A DNA stretch of 50,732 nt. Source: CAZWKX01 sp964614095. GTDB lineage: Bacteria; Actinomycetota; Acidimicrobiia; Spongiisociales; UBA11373. The notes below the pieces were generated by a model. It saw only the letters and a program-made list of their open reading frames with translations. It ran no database searches and was not told where the DNA came from. The stretch is from positions 1 through 50,732 of the forward strand of contig CAZTJO010000014.1 of assembly GCA_964614095.1 (NCBI GenBank), in the 5' to 3' direction. How positions within the stretch are numbered: the stretch's first letter is position 1; each line of letters begins with the position of its first letter. Shown piece after piece: positions 1-8,139 of this stretch. Made by a program: the position numbers and the translations under genes.

Positions 1-1213
1 CCAGAAGATCGTTGGCGCCGATGTCGATGGTGATGTAGGCAACCCGGTTGCCGCGAAGAAACTCGAGTGCGGCGTCGAGCTGGCCGGAGCGAATCAACGA
101 GCCGCTGGTCTCGCCTGAGATCCCGGTGTTGAGAAGGCCGTACTCACGGCCATCGGCCAGCTGGAGCTGATTGTGGAGACGGGACACGTAGCCGTCGGAG
201 GCGTTGGCGACTCCCACATTGGCGGCAAGCGAGTCGCCGAGAGCGACGTAGAAGACGGAGCCGTCGGAGAAGGTTCCGTTGACAGCGCCGGGGCCGAGGA
301 CTTCGGGGGGTGGGGTGATCGATGCGCCGAGTATCGCTGCCTGTGCCGCCAGGCTGTTGAGCAGCACCTGTGAGGTGATTAACGCGTTTCCGTCCTGCAC
401 ACCGGTGACGACGATGCGGTCGTCGCCGATGGTGATCGACTGAACGTCGGCCCCGGCCTCCTTGAGGAGCGAGTTCACGTCTTCGACCGATCCAAGAAGC
501 TCGTCTATGTAGTCCTCGATGGCGCTCTCGGCAAAACCGGGCAGGTTGATGGCGCCGAGTTCGATCGAAAGCACCTCCACGTGGACCGCACCGGCGACTA
601 TCTCGACGGCAACGCTGCCGGTGGCGGTGTAGTCGCCACTCTTGAATTCGCCGATGAAGTCGATACGCCCGTCGCGGGCCGTCGCGCCGTCGACGATGTC
701 GACGGTTATCTGGCGCAGCGGCTGTTCGCTCTCGCTGAGTCCATCCTGCAATACCGCGGTGATCTCATCTTCATGCAGCTCCAAGTGGAAGGCGGCATCG
801 TCGGCGGCGGCGGCGAGACTTGCTTCGGCGGAGGCAAGTGCATCGGCATCGGCGGTGGCTACCGGGCCCTCCGTGGTGGAGAAGGCGGTGAGGGCAGCCC
901 TTACCTGTCCGGCGATGAAGAAGCCGGCCCAAGTGAGCAGCACCAACTCGATCAGGATCGTTCCGATTAAGCCGGGTGGAGGCGCCATGGCGGCAACCAG
1001 GAAGCTGAGGGCGATCATGCCGGCGAAGGCGACGAGGCCGGTTCGCTCTCCAACCGTGAAGAAGATCACGGCGCCGACGACCACGGCAACAAGCGTGCCG
1101 AGCAGGACCACCAATACCTTCAGGCCCGGCCTGCCGCGCCGGGCCTGAAGACGTTTGCGAGCCGATGCGCGCGGGCTAAGCCGTTGGCGGCCCCTCGGGA
1201 TCGAGGGCGGCAT
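1..1213 (-). CDS. SGNH/GDSL-family hydrolase with N-terminal membrane region (3' end outside window)
   Basis: An open minus-strand frame runs from ATG at 1213 off the left edge (404 codons seen). Residues about 17-26 are Arg/Lys-rich, then come two to three hydrophobic segments (about 27-80), an acidic/alanine-rich linker, a domain of unknown type, and from about residue 322 an SGNH hydrolase start. Block I is YVALGDSLAANVG with nucleophile Ser328 (codon 230-232), then NTGISGETSG, then block III DIGANDLL. The family hydrolyses esters or acyl groups. The catalytic Asp-His block V lies beyond the window. The layout suggests a membrane-anchored enzyme with the hydrolase domain outside. The ATG lies within the end of the upstream gene (38-nt overlap) without a clear SD, so the start is uncertain. 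The substrate cannot be predicted. Confidence 0.75.
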   Translation of the reverse strand, partial: MPPSIPRGRQRLSPRASARKRLQARRGRPGLKVLVVLLGTLVAVVVGAVIFFTVGERTGLVAFAGMIALSFLVAAMAPPPGLIGTILIELVLLTWAGFFIAGQVRAALTAFSTTEGPVATADADALASAEASLAAAADDAAFHLELHEDEITAVLQDGLSESEQPLRQITVDIVDGATARDGRIDFIGEFKSGDYTATGSVAVEIVAGAVHVEVLSIELGAINLPGFAESAIEDYIDELLGSVEDVNSLLKEAGADVQSITIGDDRIVVTGVQDGNALITSQVLLNSLAAQAAILGASITPPPEVLGPGAVNGTFSDGSVFYVALGDSLAANVGVANASDGYVSRLHNQLQLADGREYGLLNTGISGETSGSLIRSGQLDAALEFLRGNRVAYITIDIGANDLL

Positions 1214-1577
1214 CGGCGGTGGGGGCTGGCTCATCTTCTGTTTCTTCTGCTTCTGACGGTTCTGGGGCCGGAGGCGGAGCATCCAACTCCGGAGCCGGAG
1301 GTGGAAGATCCGGTTCTGGGGTCGGAGGCGGAGCATCGGTGGCGGCTGCCAATCGGGCTCCCTTCGGCTTCTTGGCCGGCCCGAACATACCCCAAAGCGC
1401 GCCTAGTGCCATCGCGGCAATCACAACAAGCACGATCTTGACGGTGACCGAAGTCACGTTGTCGAACCCGATGACCTTGAAGATCACCAGATAGACCGCT
1501 ACGCCAAGCCCGAGGAGGAAACCCCAAAGGGCTCCTCGAATCGGATGCCTCTTGAGCGCTGTCTTTTGGTTGGTCAT
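1176..1577 (-). CDS. Small two-TM membrane protein with Pro/Glu-rich tail
   Basis: 133 aa, function not recognised. A basic N-terminus is followed by two hydrophobic helices (about residues 14-35 and 46-66), a Lys/Pro-rich turn, then an acidic proline-rich tail built of imperfect APPPxPEPDL-type repeats (about 80-130). The tail is low complexity and probably disordered. A good SD (GGAGG) precedes the ATG, which begins one base after the stop of the upstream secreted-protein gene. It is therefore probably translated in the same operon as that gene and the SGNH hydrolase downstream. The repeats resemble membrane-attached tails of actinobacterial envelope proteins, but no family assignment is made. 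Confidence 0.7.
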   Translation of the reverse strand: MTNQKTALKRHPIRGALWGFLLGLGVAVYLVIFKVIGFDNVTSVTVKIVLVVIAAMALGALWGMFGPAKKPKGARLAAATDAPPPTPEPDLPPPAPELDAPPPAPEPSEAEETEDEPAPTADAALDPEGPPTA

Positions 1578-1578
1578 G

Positions 1579-2523
1579 TCACGCCCTCCAGCTCAGCGCC
1601 GGCCGCGAGTTGAACAGAATCCCAGCGAAGCCGGCGGCCGCGAACGCAGTTGCCAGCGCCCCGGGCACGGTGAACAGCGGATAGGCATCTCCGGTGAACT
1701 CAACCCAGACCTCGCCGAAGCAGAACTCGTGTCCGGCAAAGACCGAGGCCACGTTGTCGGCGGTGTACTCGGGTAGCTCGGCCGGAGCCCAGAGGTCGAC
1801 CATTACGCCTTTGGCTTTCACCAGGAAATCGAGCTGGAAGGGGAACGGCAGTTCTTCCGCCAGATCCATCACCCCGGCGTTCCGGTTCTTGTCACGCTGG
1901 TTGGGGTCGCCGCCCTTGTCACTGGAGATCTCCATGATGGTGACTTCCCACTTGTGGTCGTGGAACGCCAGCGCCGGGTCTCCATAATCGACACCCTCGA
2001 TCCGGCCGGCATCGGAGAGGTTGGGGTCATCCGGGGTGAACCCGAAGTAGAGCACGACCCCTCCGGAATCCACCGTGAAGGGATTGTCGGCGGTCATGGC
2101 CGGGTTGCCGTACAGGTCGATGGGGGGACCGTCGTCGCCGCGGTCGACGGCGGCGTCGAGTGAATTCCCATTGGCGTCGTAGGAGATGGCTGCTCCCCCA
2201 CACGGCCCAATCAGCACGGCACCAGTGTCGGTGAGATCGAAACTGGTTCCCTCGGGATCGACCGCGGCAAGGAATTGCTCCGGGGTGGTGGCCCCGACGG
2301 CGTCATCCCAAATGCCGGCAATTCCCACCGGTATCGCCTGGTCGGGTCCCTCCTGGGGCAGGTCGGGTATGCCGTCTGCGTTCCTGTCGCCCCAGTCGAC
2401 CGATATTGTCATGAATTGGCTGAGATCGACAACGGGCTCCTGGTTGCCCTGGGACAGGGCGGGTCCTGCCGTCAGCAGCAGGATCACCCCGGCGACCAGG
2501 AGCACGCGGGCTACTCGGCCCAT
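1579..2523 (-). CDS. Secreted or membrane-anchored protein of unknown function
   Basis: 314 aa. The ATG at 2523 is preceded directly by GGGGAGGAG, which fixes this start against a longer upstream extension of the frame. A signal peptide (MGRVARVLLVAGVILLLTAG, cleavage near ALSQG) is followed by an acidic Asp/Gly/Pro-rich ectodomain. A hydrophobic stretch close to the C-terminus (FTVPGALATAFAAAGFAGIL) ends in a short basic tail and could anchor the protein. The text SVDWGDRNADGIPD has a DxNxDGxxD-like calcium-loop character. No enzyme motif is recognised. It is the first gene of a leftward cluster with the two-TM protein and the SGNH hydrolase, so an envelope role is likely but inferred. Confidence 0.75.
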   Translation of the reverse strand: MGRVARVLLVAGVILLLTAGPALSQGNQEPVVDLSQFMTISVDWGDRNADGIPDLPQEGPDQAIPVGIAGIWDDAVGATTPEQFLAAVDPEGTSFDLTDTGAVLIGPCGGAAISYDANGNSLDAAVDRGDDGPPIDLYGNPAMTADNPFTVDSGGVVLYFGFTPDDPNLSDAGRIEGVDYGDPALAFHDHKWEVTIMEISSDKGGDPNQRDKNRNAGVMDLAEELPFPFQLDFLVKAKGVMVDLWAPAELPEYTADNVASVFAGHEFCFGEVWVEFTGDAYPLFTVPGALATAFAAAGFAGILFNSRPALSWRA

Positions 2524-2569
2524 ACTCCTCCCCAATCGTTGACTACAGGGCAGGGTACCCGATTGGGTG

Positions 2570-2758
2570 TTACCACGCAGAGGACTGATCGCGTGCGTCG
2601 TCCCCTTCATCCAGCACCACATCGAGGCGAAGCCCGCACGAAGAGCACAGGTACACGACGCTTTCGCCGGGCTCAAAACCCTCGTCGGGCCGGGGCCGGC
2701 TGGCGAGGTGGGCAGCCTCGCCGCACTCCACACAGACAATTGTGTTGGGAACTTCCAC
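2570..2758 (-). CDS. Small zinc-ribbon protein
   Basis: 62 aa with GTG start at 2758. Two CxxC knuckles (CVEC near residue 9 and CSSC near residue 38) give a likely four-cysteine zinc ribbon; the rest is acidic. No larger domain. It is transcribed away from the glutamine amidotransferase gene, which starts 112 bp to the right. The SD is weak. Cysteine spacing and G/C-rich third positions in this frame support a real gene, but shortness keeps confidence moderate. A role in nucleic-acid or protein binding would be a guess. Confidence 0.55.
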   Translation of the reverse strand: MEVPNTIVCVECGEAAHLASRPRPDEGFEPGESVVYLCSSCGLRLDVVLDEGDDARDQSSAW

Positions 2759-2856
2759 AACCCCAAGGCTACGGGTCGGCTCGTCTGCGTGCCGGGCGAT
2801 CGCCGGGCCCTCGGATCACTTGCGGCTGGAGCCGGGGTATCGCGATGGAGGGGCAA

Positions 2857-2862
2857 TACACT
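2857..2862 (+). promoter_or_regulatory. Candidate -10 box (TACACT) for a leaderless GTG start
   Basis: TACACT ends 8 nt before the GTG at 2871, with no Shine-Dalgarno between, so transcription would begin at or next to the start codon. No convincing -35 box is seen. Confidence 0.35.
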
Positions 2863-2870
2863 GTGCAGCC

Positions 2871-3566
2871 GTGCCTTTGGTTCTTGTGCTCCAGCACAGC
2901 GCCGCCGCGCCTCCCGGCTACTTGGCCGATGCGCTCGAGGATGCGGGGGCCGAGTGGACCGTGTTCGATCTCGACGCCGGCATGCGGGTGCCCTCACACC
3001 ACGACTGGGCCGGGATCGTCTCCCTCGGGGGGCTCATGGCGGCATATGCGGACGACCACCACACCTGGCTGGCCGCCGAGAAGAGCCTGCTCCGATCGGC
3101 CGTTGCCGCCGGCGTGCCGGTGCTGGGGATATGCCTGGGCTGTCAGATCCTCGCTGAAGCCCTCGGTGGGCGCGCCCTTCCGGGCTCGGGGCTCGAGGTG
3201 GGTCTTGTCTCGCTGCAGTTCTCGGAGGCTGCGGCTGTGGACCCGGTAATCCGCCACATGACCGAACCGGTTCCGGTGTGCCACGGTGACACTTGGGAGG
3301 CACCGGTTGGGGCGGATCTGCTGGCCCGCAGTGACCGCTACCCACACGCCTTTCGGATGGGCGCCGCGCTGGGCCTCCAATCCCATCCGGAGGCGCCGCC
3401 CGAGGTCTTTGCCAATTGGGTGCGTTTGTGTGGCGAGGAGCGGCTTGTCGCGGCCGGTGTTCGGCCGGAGGTGGTCATCGCCGACGTCGAAGCGAACGCG
3501 GGCGCGCAGAAGGCGATGGCGATGAGGCTGTTCGGCGGGTGGCTCGGCGAGGTCGCCGGCGCCTAG
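2871..3566 (+). CDS. Class I glutamine amidotransferase (GATase1 domain protein)
   Basis: 231 aa. A stand-alone GATase1 fold, which hydrolyses glutamine (or a related amide) and passes ammonia to a partner. The nucleophile elbow GICLGCQ places the catalytic Cys at 88; the His-Glu pair is in QSHPE (His172, Glu174), so the triad is complete. Overall form is like GuaA-type or YwrD/PuuD-like stand-alone amidotransferases rather than biosynthetic subunits with known partners. No synthetase partner is adjacent. GTG at 2871 is chosen because a -10-like TACACT sits 8 nt upstream and the β-strand VPLVLVLQ is the expected first strand. The gene is monocistronic and converges on znuC. Confidence 0.85.
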   Translation: MPLVLVLQHSAAAPPGYLADALEDAGAEWTVFDLDAGMRVPSHHDWAGIVSLGGLMAAYADDHHTWLAAEKSLLRSAVAAGVPVLGICLGCQILAEALGGRALPGSGLEVGLVSLQFSEAAAVDPVIRHMTEPVPVCHGDTWEAPVGADLLARSDRYPHAFRMGAALGLQSHPEAPPEVFANWVRLCGEERLVAAGVRPEVVIADVEANAGAQKAMAMRLFGGWLGEVAGA

Positions 3567-3620
3567 CAGGACTCAGGTGCCCGAGCTATCAAAGCCTGGC
3601 TTCTGCCGTCCGCATTCTGT

Positions 3621-4433
3621 CTACTTCTTTCGCTCAAAATGAACGTGCCTTTCGGCAGCCGGACGGTGGGCGGCATCGTCGAGCACTAGCGATCCATCCT
3701 CGAGGTGCACGATGCCGACGCCGTATGCGTCGGACAGGCGATCGGGGTGCAGCGCTGTTGCCGGGGGGCCCTCGGTGTGCACTCGCCCGGCCATGAGCAG
3801 GACATGGTGAGCCTTGTTCGCCTCGGCCACGTCGTGGGTGGTGGTGACCACCGTGGTTCCCCGTTCGAGCTCCTCGATGATGGTGCGGTTGATGCGGTCG
3901 GTAGACACGAGGTCGAGCCCGTTCACCGGCTCGTCGAGAAGTAGCAGTTCGGATTCTTGGGCAAGGCCTTGGGCGACGAACACGCGCTGGCGCTGGCCGC
4001 CGGACAGCTCGGTGAGGTGGCGGGAGGCCAGGTCGGCGATGTCGAGACGCCGCATGGCGCGCCGGCAGGCTGCTCGATCGGATGACCGCATCGGGGCAAA
4101 CAAGCCGCGTATGGCATAGCGGCCCATGAGGACGGTCTCGGCGACGGTGATCGGCATCACCTCGTTCACCTTGGTGGACTGAAGCACATACGCAATGTGC
4201 TGCCGCTGCTTCGCCGGCGGGCCGCCGAGGACCTCGATACTGCCGCGACTGGGGTCGAGGAGGCCGGCGATGGCATTGAGCAGCGTCGACTTGCCCGATC
4301 CGTTGGGCCCGATCACTGCGGTAAGACGGCCGATCGGGATCGAGAAACCGGAACGATCGACGGCAACGTGCCCGTTGTAGGCGAGCACCAGATCTTGTCC
4401 TTCGGCGGCTAGCCCTTTGCGCACGTCGAACAT
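3621..4433 (-). CDS. znuC: Zinc/manganese-type ABC transporter ATP-binding protein
   Basis: 270 aa. Powers metal import with the ZnuA and ZnuB proteins encoded on the opposite strand. Walker A GPNGSGKST (42-50), Q-loop Gln85, signature LSGGQ (143-147), Walker B LLLLDEP (163-169) and an H-loop in TTTHD (about 200) are all intact. ATG at 4433 has GGGAG just upstream and overlaps the end of zur by 25 nt, implying translational coupling and zinc control in one transcript. A C-terminal His-containing tail (RHVHFERKK) is unusual but short. Specificity for zinc rather than manganese or iron is inferred from the adjacent Zur-type regulator and the His-rich loop of ZnuA. Confidence 0.9.
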   Translation of the reverse strand: MFDVRKGLAAEGQDLVLAYNGHVAVDRSGFSIPIGRLTAVIGPNGSGKSTLLNAIAGLLDPSRGSIEVLGGPPAKQRQHIAYVLQSTKVNEVMPITVAETVLMGRYAIRGLFAPMRSSDRAACRRAMRRLDIADLASRHLTELSGGQRQRVFVAQGLAQESELLLLDEPVNGLDLVSTDRINRTIIEELERGTTVVTTTHDVAEANKAHHVLLMAGRVHTEGPPATALHPDRLSDAYGVGIVHLEDGSLVLDDAAHRPAAERHVHFERKK

Positions 4434-4867
4434 CTCCCTTCGATGTCGATGCGGTGGCCGCGGACCACATACCCGCCGGCGTCGCCTATGTGGTCGATGA
4501 GTGAGCCGACTTTCATCTCGGTCTCGGCGTCGATCACGACGTCTTGGACCTCTCCACAGTTGGTGCATACGAGGTGGTGGTGGTGCCCGGTGAGCCACTC
4601 GGCCAGCTCATACCGGGCGATTCCATTGTTGCCGTGCTCCCTGGCCAGCACACCGGCGCTCTCGAGCACGCCGAGGGTCCGGTAAAGCGAAGAGAGTGGC
4701 ACCACCTCGGCGACGGTGGAGCAAAGATCGGCGGCGGACAAAGGCCCGGGGCTTGCAGCAAGACAGCCGACGACCAGACGCCGGGCTGCGGTGTAGCGGA
4801 GCCCGTGTGAACTCAGCCGAGCTGCCACTAGGTGCTCGGTGTTGTGGTCACTTGAGGTTTCCGGCAT
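4409..4867 (-). CDS. zur: Fur-family metal-dependent repressor, probably Zur
   Basis: 152 aa. N-terminal winged helix (about 10-85, recognition region SSLYRTLGVLE), then a dimerisation domain with the metal-ligand stretch GHHHHLVC (94-101) and two CxxC pairs (CTNC 101-104, CSTC 146-149) that normally hold structural zinc. It represses zinc-uptake genes when loaded with metal. Start at 4867 (ATG) is chosen because the family fold begins about 10 residues later and the palindromic operator lies just upstream. It is the first gene of the leftward unit with znuC and faces znuA across the operator, so it should repress itself and the transporter. Fur or Mur function cannot be excluded from sequence alone. 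Confidence 0.88.
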   Translation of the reverse strand: MPETSSDHNTEHLVAARLSSHGLRYTAARRLVVGCLAASPGPLSAADLCSTVAEVVPLSSLYRTLGVLESAGVLAREHGNNGIARYELAEWLTGHHHHLVCTNCGEVQDVVIDAETEMKVGSLIDHIGDAGGYVVRGHRIDIEGRCSTCAKG

Positions 4868-4879
4868 ACAGGATATAAT
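4852..4879 (+). promoter_or_regulatory. znuA promoter
   Basis: TTGAGG (4852-4857), a 16-bp spacer and a consensus TATAAT (4874-4879). Predicted transcription start is near 4886, inside the palindromic operator, so bound repressor would block RNA polymerase. Confidence 0.6.
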
Positions 4880-4902
4880 GATAATGAGAATCATTATCAT
4901 TA
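4876..4902. promoter_or_regulatory. Zur/Fur-type operator between zur-znuC and znuA-znuB
   Basis: 27-bp inverted repeat with 12-bp perfect arms (arm TAATGATAATGA, mismatch only at the central pair), AT-rich in a GC-rich genome. It has the classic GATAAT-rich Fur-family box composition. It overlaps the -10 of znuA and lies 9 bp from the zur start codon, so one site can control both directions. Confidence 0.85.
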
Positions 4903-5906
4903 TGCAACCCCCGTATCCGACCAGAATGCGCCGGGCAATGGGCAGGATGCTGCTCGTTTGCGTCTTGAGCGCTGCCGCCGTATCGGCGGGGTGTGGTGGG
5001 GAGCCGGAGTTGTCGGTGTCAGGAGACGCACCGCAGGGGTGCATGAGCCTGTTGGTAGTCGCCAGCACGACGGTGCTGGGCGACATCGTGGAGAATGTTG
5101 TGGGGGACCGGGGGAGGGTGGAGACCCTGATGCCGATCGGGGCCGATCCGCATGGTTTTCAAGCGTCCGCTCGTCAAGCGGCGTTGTTGCGCGAGGCCGA
5201 TCTGGTGGTGGTGAACGGCCTGGGCCTCGAAGAAGGGCTGCAGGATGTGATCGCGGGGGCGGAGAGCGACGGGGCCGCGGTGCTGGAGGCGGGAGACTTC
5301 GTGGAGGTGCTGCCCTTTGCGAGCATGGGTTCGGATGAGCAGGGCCATGCCGGGTCACATGAGAACGGTGACGCAGATCCACACATCTGGCTCGATCCGG
5401 CGCGTATGGCCGCCGTGGTCACCGGTATCGGCAATACCTTGGCCGCAGTCGATCCGGGGTGCGCCGAGGAGTGGACCTCCGCGGCACGCGCCTATCGAGA
5501 CGAGCTGCTGGGCGTGGACGCCGAAGTGGAGCGGATTCTCGACGCCGTGCCCGCAGAGCGGAGGGCACTGGTGACCAGCCACGCTGCTCTTGGCTACTTC
5601 GCCGATCGGTACGGCTTCCGGATCATCGGGGTGGTTGTTCCCGGAGGCACAACGCTGTCGGAGCCGAGCGCGGCGGATCTCGCCGGCCTGGTCGAGGTTC
5701 TCGAGCGTGAAGGGGTTGACGTCATCTTTGCCGAGACCACGCAGTCGACCGATCTCTCCGCGGCGGTTGCAGCCGAGCTGGGCATGGAAGTGAGGGTGGT
5801 GACGCTGCACACCGGTTCACTTGGTGAAGCCGGATCAGAGGCCGAGACGTACGTCGGCATGCTTCTCGACAATGCCGCGCTCGTAGCCGAGGCTCTTGGT
5901 GGTTGA
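4902..5906 (+). CDS. znuA: Zinc ABC transporter substrate-binding lipoprotein
   Basis: 334 aa from ATG 4902 (or 326 aa from ATG 4926; neither has a strong SD, and 4902 overlaps the operator). Lipobox VSAGC puts the lipidated Cys at 31. Cluster A-I fold with the expected metal ligands: His84 (DPHGFQ), His161 (DPHIWLDP), His227 (SHAALGYF) and an acidic fourth region ETTQSTD (Glu278). A short His/Asp-rich loop (GHAGSHENGDADPH, 148-161) is typical of zinc-specific ZnuA proteins. It captures Zn2+ outside the membrane and delivers it to ZnuB. Repression by Zur is expected from the overlapping operator. Confidence 0.92.
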   Translation: MQPPYPTRMRRAMGRMLLVCVLSAAAVSAGCGGEPELSVSGDAPQGCMSLLVVASTTVLGDIVENVVGDRGRVETLMPIGADPHGFQASARQAALLREADLVVVNGLGLEEGLQDVIAGAESDGAAVLEAGDFVEVLPFASMGSDEQGHAGSHENGDADPHIWLDPARMAAVVTGIGNTLAAVDPGCAEEWTSAARAYRDELLGVDAEVERILDAVPAERRALVTSHAALGYFADRYGFRIIGVVVPGGTTLSEPSAADLAGLVEVLEREGVDVIFAETTQSTDLSAAVAAELGMEVRVVTLHTGSLGEAGSEAETYVGMLLDNAALVAEALGG

Positions 5907-5972
5907 GGAGCTCTCCATCGGTGTGCCGCGGCCCGCCGCCTGGTGTCTTGCTCGACGTAAGGTGGTGATGCG

Positions 5973-6800
5973 ATGGCCTGGCTGACAGAGCCCTTTGCCT
6001 ACGAGTTCATGCAACGTGCGCTGGTTGCCGGCGTGCTCGCCGTCATTACCACATCCGTTGTCGGCACCTGGGTCATACTGCGCCGGCTCGCCTTTATGGG
6101 TGATGCGCTGGCTCACGGGGTGCTGCCCGGCATCGCCATCGCGTTCCTCCTCGATGTGAATCTGGTTCTGGGTGCCGCAGTGGCTGCGGTGGTGATGATC
6201 GGAGCGATCTCGATAGTGCATCGACTGACCCGACTATCGGAGGACACCGCCATCGGGCTCCTGTTCGTCGGCATGCTCGCTCTCGGGGTCATCATCATCT
6301 CGCGCAGCGGGTCCTTCGCCGTTGATCTCGTCGCCATCCTCTTCGGTGATGTGCTGGGCACCACCGGCGGCGACCTCGTACTCCAGGCCGCGGCGGCCGG
6401 TGCTGCCATCGCCGGTGTCATCGTCTTCTACCGGCCCCTCATTGCTCTCTGCTTCAACGAGGAGAAAGCGGAGGTTTTGGGCATGTATCCGGGCTGGGCC
6501 CACTTGGTCATGATGGCGCTGATCACCCTGGCCGTGGTCAGTTCGTTCCAGGCGGTCGGCGCCCTGCTTGTCTTTGGGCTGCTGGTAGCGCCGCCGGCGA
6601 CCGCGGTCCTGCTGGCGCGCCGCGTGCCCACCATCATGGCGACCGCGATGGCGATCGGCGTTGTCGAGGTGGTGGGCGGACTGTTGATCTCTTATCACTT
6701 TGACACTGCGGCGGGGGCGACCATGTCGGGGCTGGCGGTAGCGGTGTTTTTTGTGGTGCTGGTGCTGTCCCGCTTCTGGCGGGCGATACAAGCGGTGTAA
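5973..6800 (+). CDS. znuB: Zinc ABC transporter permease
   Basis: 275 aa, about eight hydrophobic helices, ABC-3 family. The conserved cytoplasmic stretch RRLAFMGDALAHGVLPGIA (about 37-55) and the later GALLVFGLLVAPPATA (about 193-208) are diagnostic. It forms the channel for the ZnuA/ZnuC importer. ATG at 5973 follows an AAGGTGGTG SD. It lies 66 bp after znuA with no promoter-like break, so the two are probably cotranscribed. Confidence 0.92.
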   Translation: MAWLTEPFAYEFMQRALVAGVLAVITTSVVGTWVILRRLAFMGDALAHGVLPGIAIAFLLDVNLVLGAAVAAVVMIGAISIVHRLTRLSEDTAIGLLFVGMLALGVIIISRSGSFAVDLVAILFGDVLGTTGGDLVLQAAAAGAAIAGVIVFYRPLIALCFNEEKAEVLGMYPGWAHLVMMALITLAVVSSFQAVGALLVFGLLVAPPATAVLLARRVPTIMATAMAIGVVEVVGGLLISYHFDTAAGATMSGLAVAVFFVVLVLSRFWRAIQAV

Positions 6801-6829
6801 TGATGGCCGGCGAGGCGCAGCAGGACCGG

Positions 6830-6835
6830 TACGCT
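6830..6835 (+). promoter_or_regulatory. Candidate -10 box (TACGCT), leaderless start
   Basis: TACGCT ends 9 nt before ATG 6845; no Shine-Dalgarno in between. No clear -35. Confidence 0.35.
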
Positions 6836-6844
6836 GCCGGGACC

Positions 6845-8026
6845 ATGCGAAGTCACCTGCTTCTGCCTGCCGCGGCGCTCCTCGTCGTGTCGGCCTGCGC
6901 CTACGAGTCTTCGGGGACCATGGGCACCACAGCACCCGCCGCGGCCAGTGACCTTCCGCCGGCCACCGCGCCGGCAGAGATCGTTTTCGAGGATCAGTTT
7001 GTTGAGGGCTCAAGCGTGTTGATCGCCTCGGTCACGATGCCGGCCAGCGGATTTGTTGTTCTACGTAGCGATGAAGTGGGCGACCCCGGCCAGGTCATCG
7101 GTGTGTCGGCCCCACTGGGTGAAGGGGTAATCGCCAATGTTCCCGTGCCGTTCTTCAGCGTGCTCCTGGAGGAGTCCACCGTTCACGCCACCGTGCACAT
7201 CGACGTGGATGAGGATGGCATCTTCGACTACGAACCACCCGATGGCTTCATCGACGTGCCGGCGGAGCGCGCCTCCGGAGATGTGGCCACCGCCGCGGCC
7301 GAGGTCCGCCTGCTGGCCCCGCTGGCCCCTGCATCGATCGAGCTAGACGAGCAGACAAGCGACGGCCGCGTGGTGGTGGTCGGCACCGTCGACTTGCCTT
7401 CGAGCGGGTTCGTCGTCATTCAGAGTGACAACGACGGCGAGCCGGGCACCGTGCTCGGGGTGAGTGCAATGCTGCCTGCCGGCGAGAGCACCAATGTCGA
7501 GGTCCGGCTCGATCCGTGGCTGAGGGACGATGAGGACCTCTGGGCCGTTGTCTGGATCGATCGGGACCGTGACGGCCTCGCCACGATCGATGTCGAGGGC
7601 ACCCTCGACGGCATGGCCCTGACGGCCGACAACGAGTTCGCCTTCACCCACTTGCCGATCGACGTCAGGGCCATCTACCCGGTGACGATCGGTGTTGATG
7701 ACCAGGAGGGTGACGGCACCAACGTCAACATAGCTCTGGTCACAATGCCCTCCGGCGGGTTTGTTGAGCTGCTCAGCGATGTCGACGGTGAGCCCGGCGC
7801 ACGCATCGGGTTCAGCGGCCTGGTGCCGACGGGGACATCGACCGACCTCGAGATCGAACTCAACGAGCCTCTGGACGAAGATGGCACCATCTGGGTTCGC
7901 GTCTTCATCGACTACGACGGAGACCGGGAGCTGAGCGCGGGCGATCTGCTTGGCTTCATCACCCAGGAAGAGGAAGCCCTGGTGAGCCTGGCCTTCACCT
8001 TCAGTGAGGAGGACGGCGGGAGCTAG
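6845..8026 (+). CDS. Lipoprotein with three tandem DUF7282-like repeats
   Basis: 393 aa. Lipobox LVVSAC gives an outward-facing lipoprotein. After a Thr/Ala/Pro linker come three repeats of about 110-120 residues (roughly 35-150, 160-275, 285-385). Each has the order: acidic DQ or DEQ, a strand ending in the pattern MP/LPxxGFV, a turn D(N/V)DGEPG with a VIGVS/VLGVS/IGFSG strand, then a half containing a DxDxDG-like acidic loop (DVDEDG, DRDRDG, DYDGDR). The arrangement resembles DUF7282-type extracellular β-sandwich domains; the acidic loops could bind calcium. Start at 6845 is preferred to upstream ATGs because it gives the signal peptide directly. No enzymatic residues are evident; an envelope or adhesion role is inference. 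Confidence 0.8.
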   Translation: MRSHLLLPAAALLVVSACAYESSGTMGTTAPAAASDLPPATAPAEIVFEDQFVEGSSVLIASVTMPASGFVVLRSDEVGDPGQVIGVSAPLGEGVIANVPVPFFSVLLEESTVHATVHIDVDEDGIFDYEPPDGFIDVPAERASGDVATAAAEVRLLAPLAPASIELDEQTSDGRVVVVGTVDLPSSGFVVIQSDNDGEPGTVLGVSAMLPAGESTNVEVRLDPWLRDDEDLWAVVWIDRDRDGLATIDVEGTLDGMALTADNEFAFTHLPIDVRAIYPVTIGVDDQEGDGTNVNIALVTMPSGGFVELLSDVDGEPGARIGFSGLVPTGTSTDLEIELNEPLDEDGTIWVRVFIDYDGDRELSAGDLLGFITQEEEALVSLAFTFSEEDGGS

Positions 8027-8139
8027 CCGCCGTGGCCGCGGTCGGATTGTCCCAAAGGAGGCCTCTGCCGCCCATGGATGTGCAGCGGCGATGGGGCGGT
8101 GGGCTTGTAGCCTGGTCATGTCGGACGATAGGAGGGCTT

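Noticed and set aside
642..1148. Plus-strand open frames over 173-1148
   Set aside because: They shadow the minus-strand SGNH hydrolase, whose frame holds the GDSL and GANDLL motifs and continues off the window.
4876..4902. Palindrome as a transposon end or terminator
   Set aside because: Position over the znuA -10 and next to the zur start, and its Fur-family composition, fit an operator; no T-run and no target-site duplication.
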